Shown here piece by piece: positions 21,155-21,686 of a stretch of 21,686 bases of DNA. The translations under genes were made by a program, and so were the position numbers. Under the pieces are notes generated by a model. That model was not told where the DNA came from, did not search any database, and was given only the letters and a program-made list of their open reading frames with translations. How positions within the stretch are numbered: position 1 is the first letter of the stretch; each line of letters opens with the position of its first letter. The stretch comes from an uncultured Eubacteriales bacterium (GTDB lineage Bacteria > Bacillota > Clostridia > Lachnospirales > Anaerotignaceae): positions 1 through 21,686 of the forward strand of contig URCD01000032.1 of the NCBI GenBank assembly GCA_900546215.1, given 5' to 3'.

Positions 21155-21686
21155 ATGGGCAAATTTTCTGTTGTAAAAGGTGACATTGTAAAGTCAAAGA
21201 CAGATGCAATTGTAAATGCTGCGAATACGTCTCTTTTGGGCGGCGGCGGTGTGGACGGTGCAATCCACAGAGCAGCCGGGAAGGAACTTCTTGAAGAGTG
21301 TGAGAAACTCAATGGATGTGAAACCGGTGAAGCCAAAATTACAAAGGGATATAAACTTTATGCTAAGTATGTAATACACACGCCAGGTCCAATATGGCGA
21401 GGAGGAAATAAGGGAGAAGCTGAGCTATTAGCTTCATGCTATAGAAACAGCCTGAAGCTGGCTTTGGATAATAAAATTAAGTCTTTGTCATTTCCTTCAA
21501 TCAGTACGGGGGTATACAGGTTCCCTGTTGAGCAGGCTGCTGAGATTGCGGTTAATGAAATACTGAATTTTCTATATGAGCACAATGAAATTGAACAGGT
21601 TAACATGGTGTGCTACGATGAAAACACCTACAGGGCTTATAAAAAAGCATATGAAAAAGCAAAACAGCAAGAACTGGCAGAACCTC
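21155..21686 (+). CDS. Macro-domain protein, O-acetyl-ADP-ribose deacetylase-like (3' end missing)
   Basis: The frame is open from ATG 21155 to the window edge (177 residues). GGAGG nine bases upstream supports the start. It is a macro (ADP-ribose-binding) domain: GDIVKSKTDAIVNAANTSL with the conserved NAAN, the GGGGVDGAIH loop with the catalytic-type Asp, CETGEAKITKG, YVIHTPGP and the PSISTGVYRFP diphosphate loop. MacroD-type enzymes remove ADP-ribose from proteins or deacetylate O-acetyl-ADP-ribose. The domain looks complete by about residue 170; the visible tail (AYEKAKQQELAEP) may be the end or lead into another domain. An ADP-ribosyltransferase partner, if any, would lie beyond the window. 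Confidence 0.9.
   Translation, partial: MGKFSVVKGDIVKSKTDAIVNAANTSLLGGGGVDGAIHRAAGKELLEECEKLNGCETGEAKITKGYKLYAKYVIHTPGPIWRGGNKGEAELLASCYRNSLKLALDNKIKSLSFPSISTGVYRFPVEQAAEIAVNEILNFLYEHNEIEQVNMVCYDENTYRAYKKAYEKAKQQELAEP

Noticed and set aside
1..21686. CRISPR arrays, IS elements, att sites, tRNA or rRNA genes
   Set aside because: No regularly spaced repeats, no transposase or integrase coding sequence, and no cloverleaf or rRNA sequence were seen on reading both strands.

Overview
The window looks like core chromosome from a low-GC, strictly anaerobic Firmicute of class Clostridia. The evidence is the AT-rich sequence, strong Shine-Dalgarno sites of AAGGAGG type, the clpX-lon-engB order, an ABC-F protein next to rex (an order also known in Bacillus), and oxygen-sensitive iron-sulfur proteins (a giant acyl-CoA dehydratase activase and a DUF362/ferredoxin protein). 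The family cannot be fixed from the sequence. There are no tRNA or rRNA genes, CRISPR arrays, IS elements or prophage genes.

Layout. (1) Bases 1-4268: the 3' part of clpX, then lon, engB and a small PspC-domain gene, all rightward. This is proteolysis and ribosome-assembly housekeeping. (2) 4267-6492, leftward: a membrane-anchored M23 (LytM) peptidase gene split by an apparent frameshift, an HD-domain hydrolase, and a YbaK/EbsC-type Cys-tRNA deacylase. (3) 6612-6968: a Lin0512-family gene, convergent with a leftward two-gene unit of an M24 aminopeptidase and a DUF2161 PD-(D/E)xK protein. (4) 9029-10653, rightward: a DUF362 iron-sulfur protein, then RidA. A leftward YheO/DauR-like regulator converges on ridA. 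(5) 11740-15987: a 1415-residue fused dehydratase activase behind a structured leader. (6) 16061-17229: a SHOCT-like coiled, acidic protein overlapping signal peptidase I, convergent with a leftward cyclase-family gene (8 bp overlap). (7) 17969-21686: a DUF1858 gene, a leftward ABC-F gene divergent from rex, and the start of a macro-domain gene that runs off the right edge.

The best novel leads are regulatory. There is a nearly symmetrical face-to-face promoter pair between the M24 peptidase and DUF362 genes. A 12-bp-arm palindrome sits on the putative lon promoter. Two hairpins lie in the leader of the activase gene. The split M23 gene has a short C run and an internal SD-like sequence at the point of frame change. 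I did not find a clear undescribed multi-gene system; most genes belong to recognisable families.
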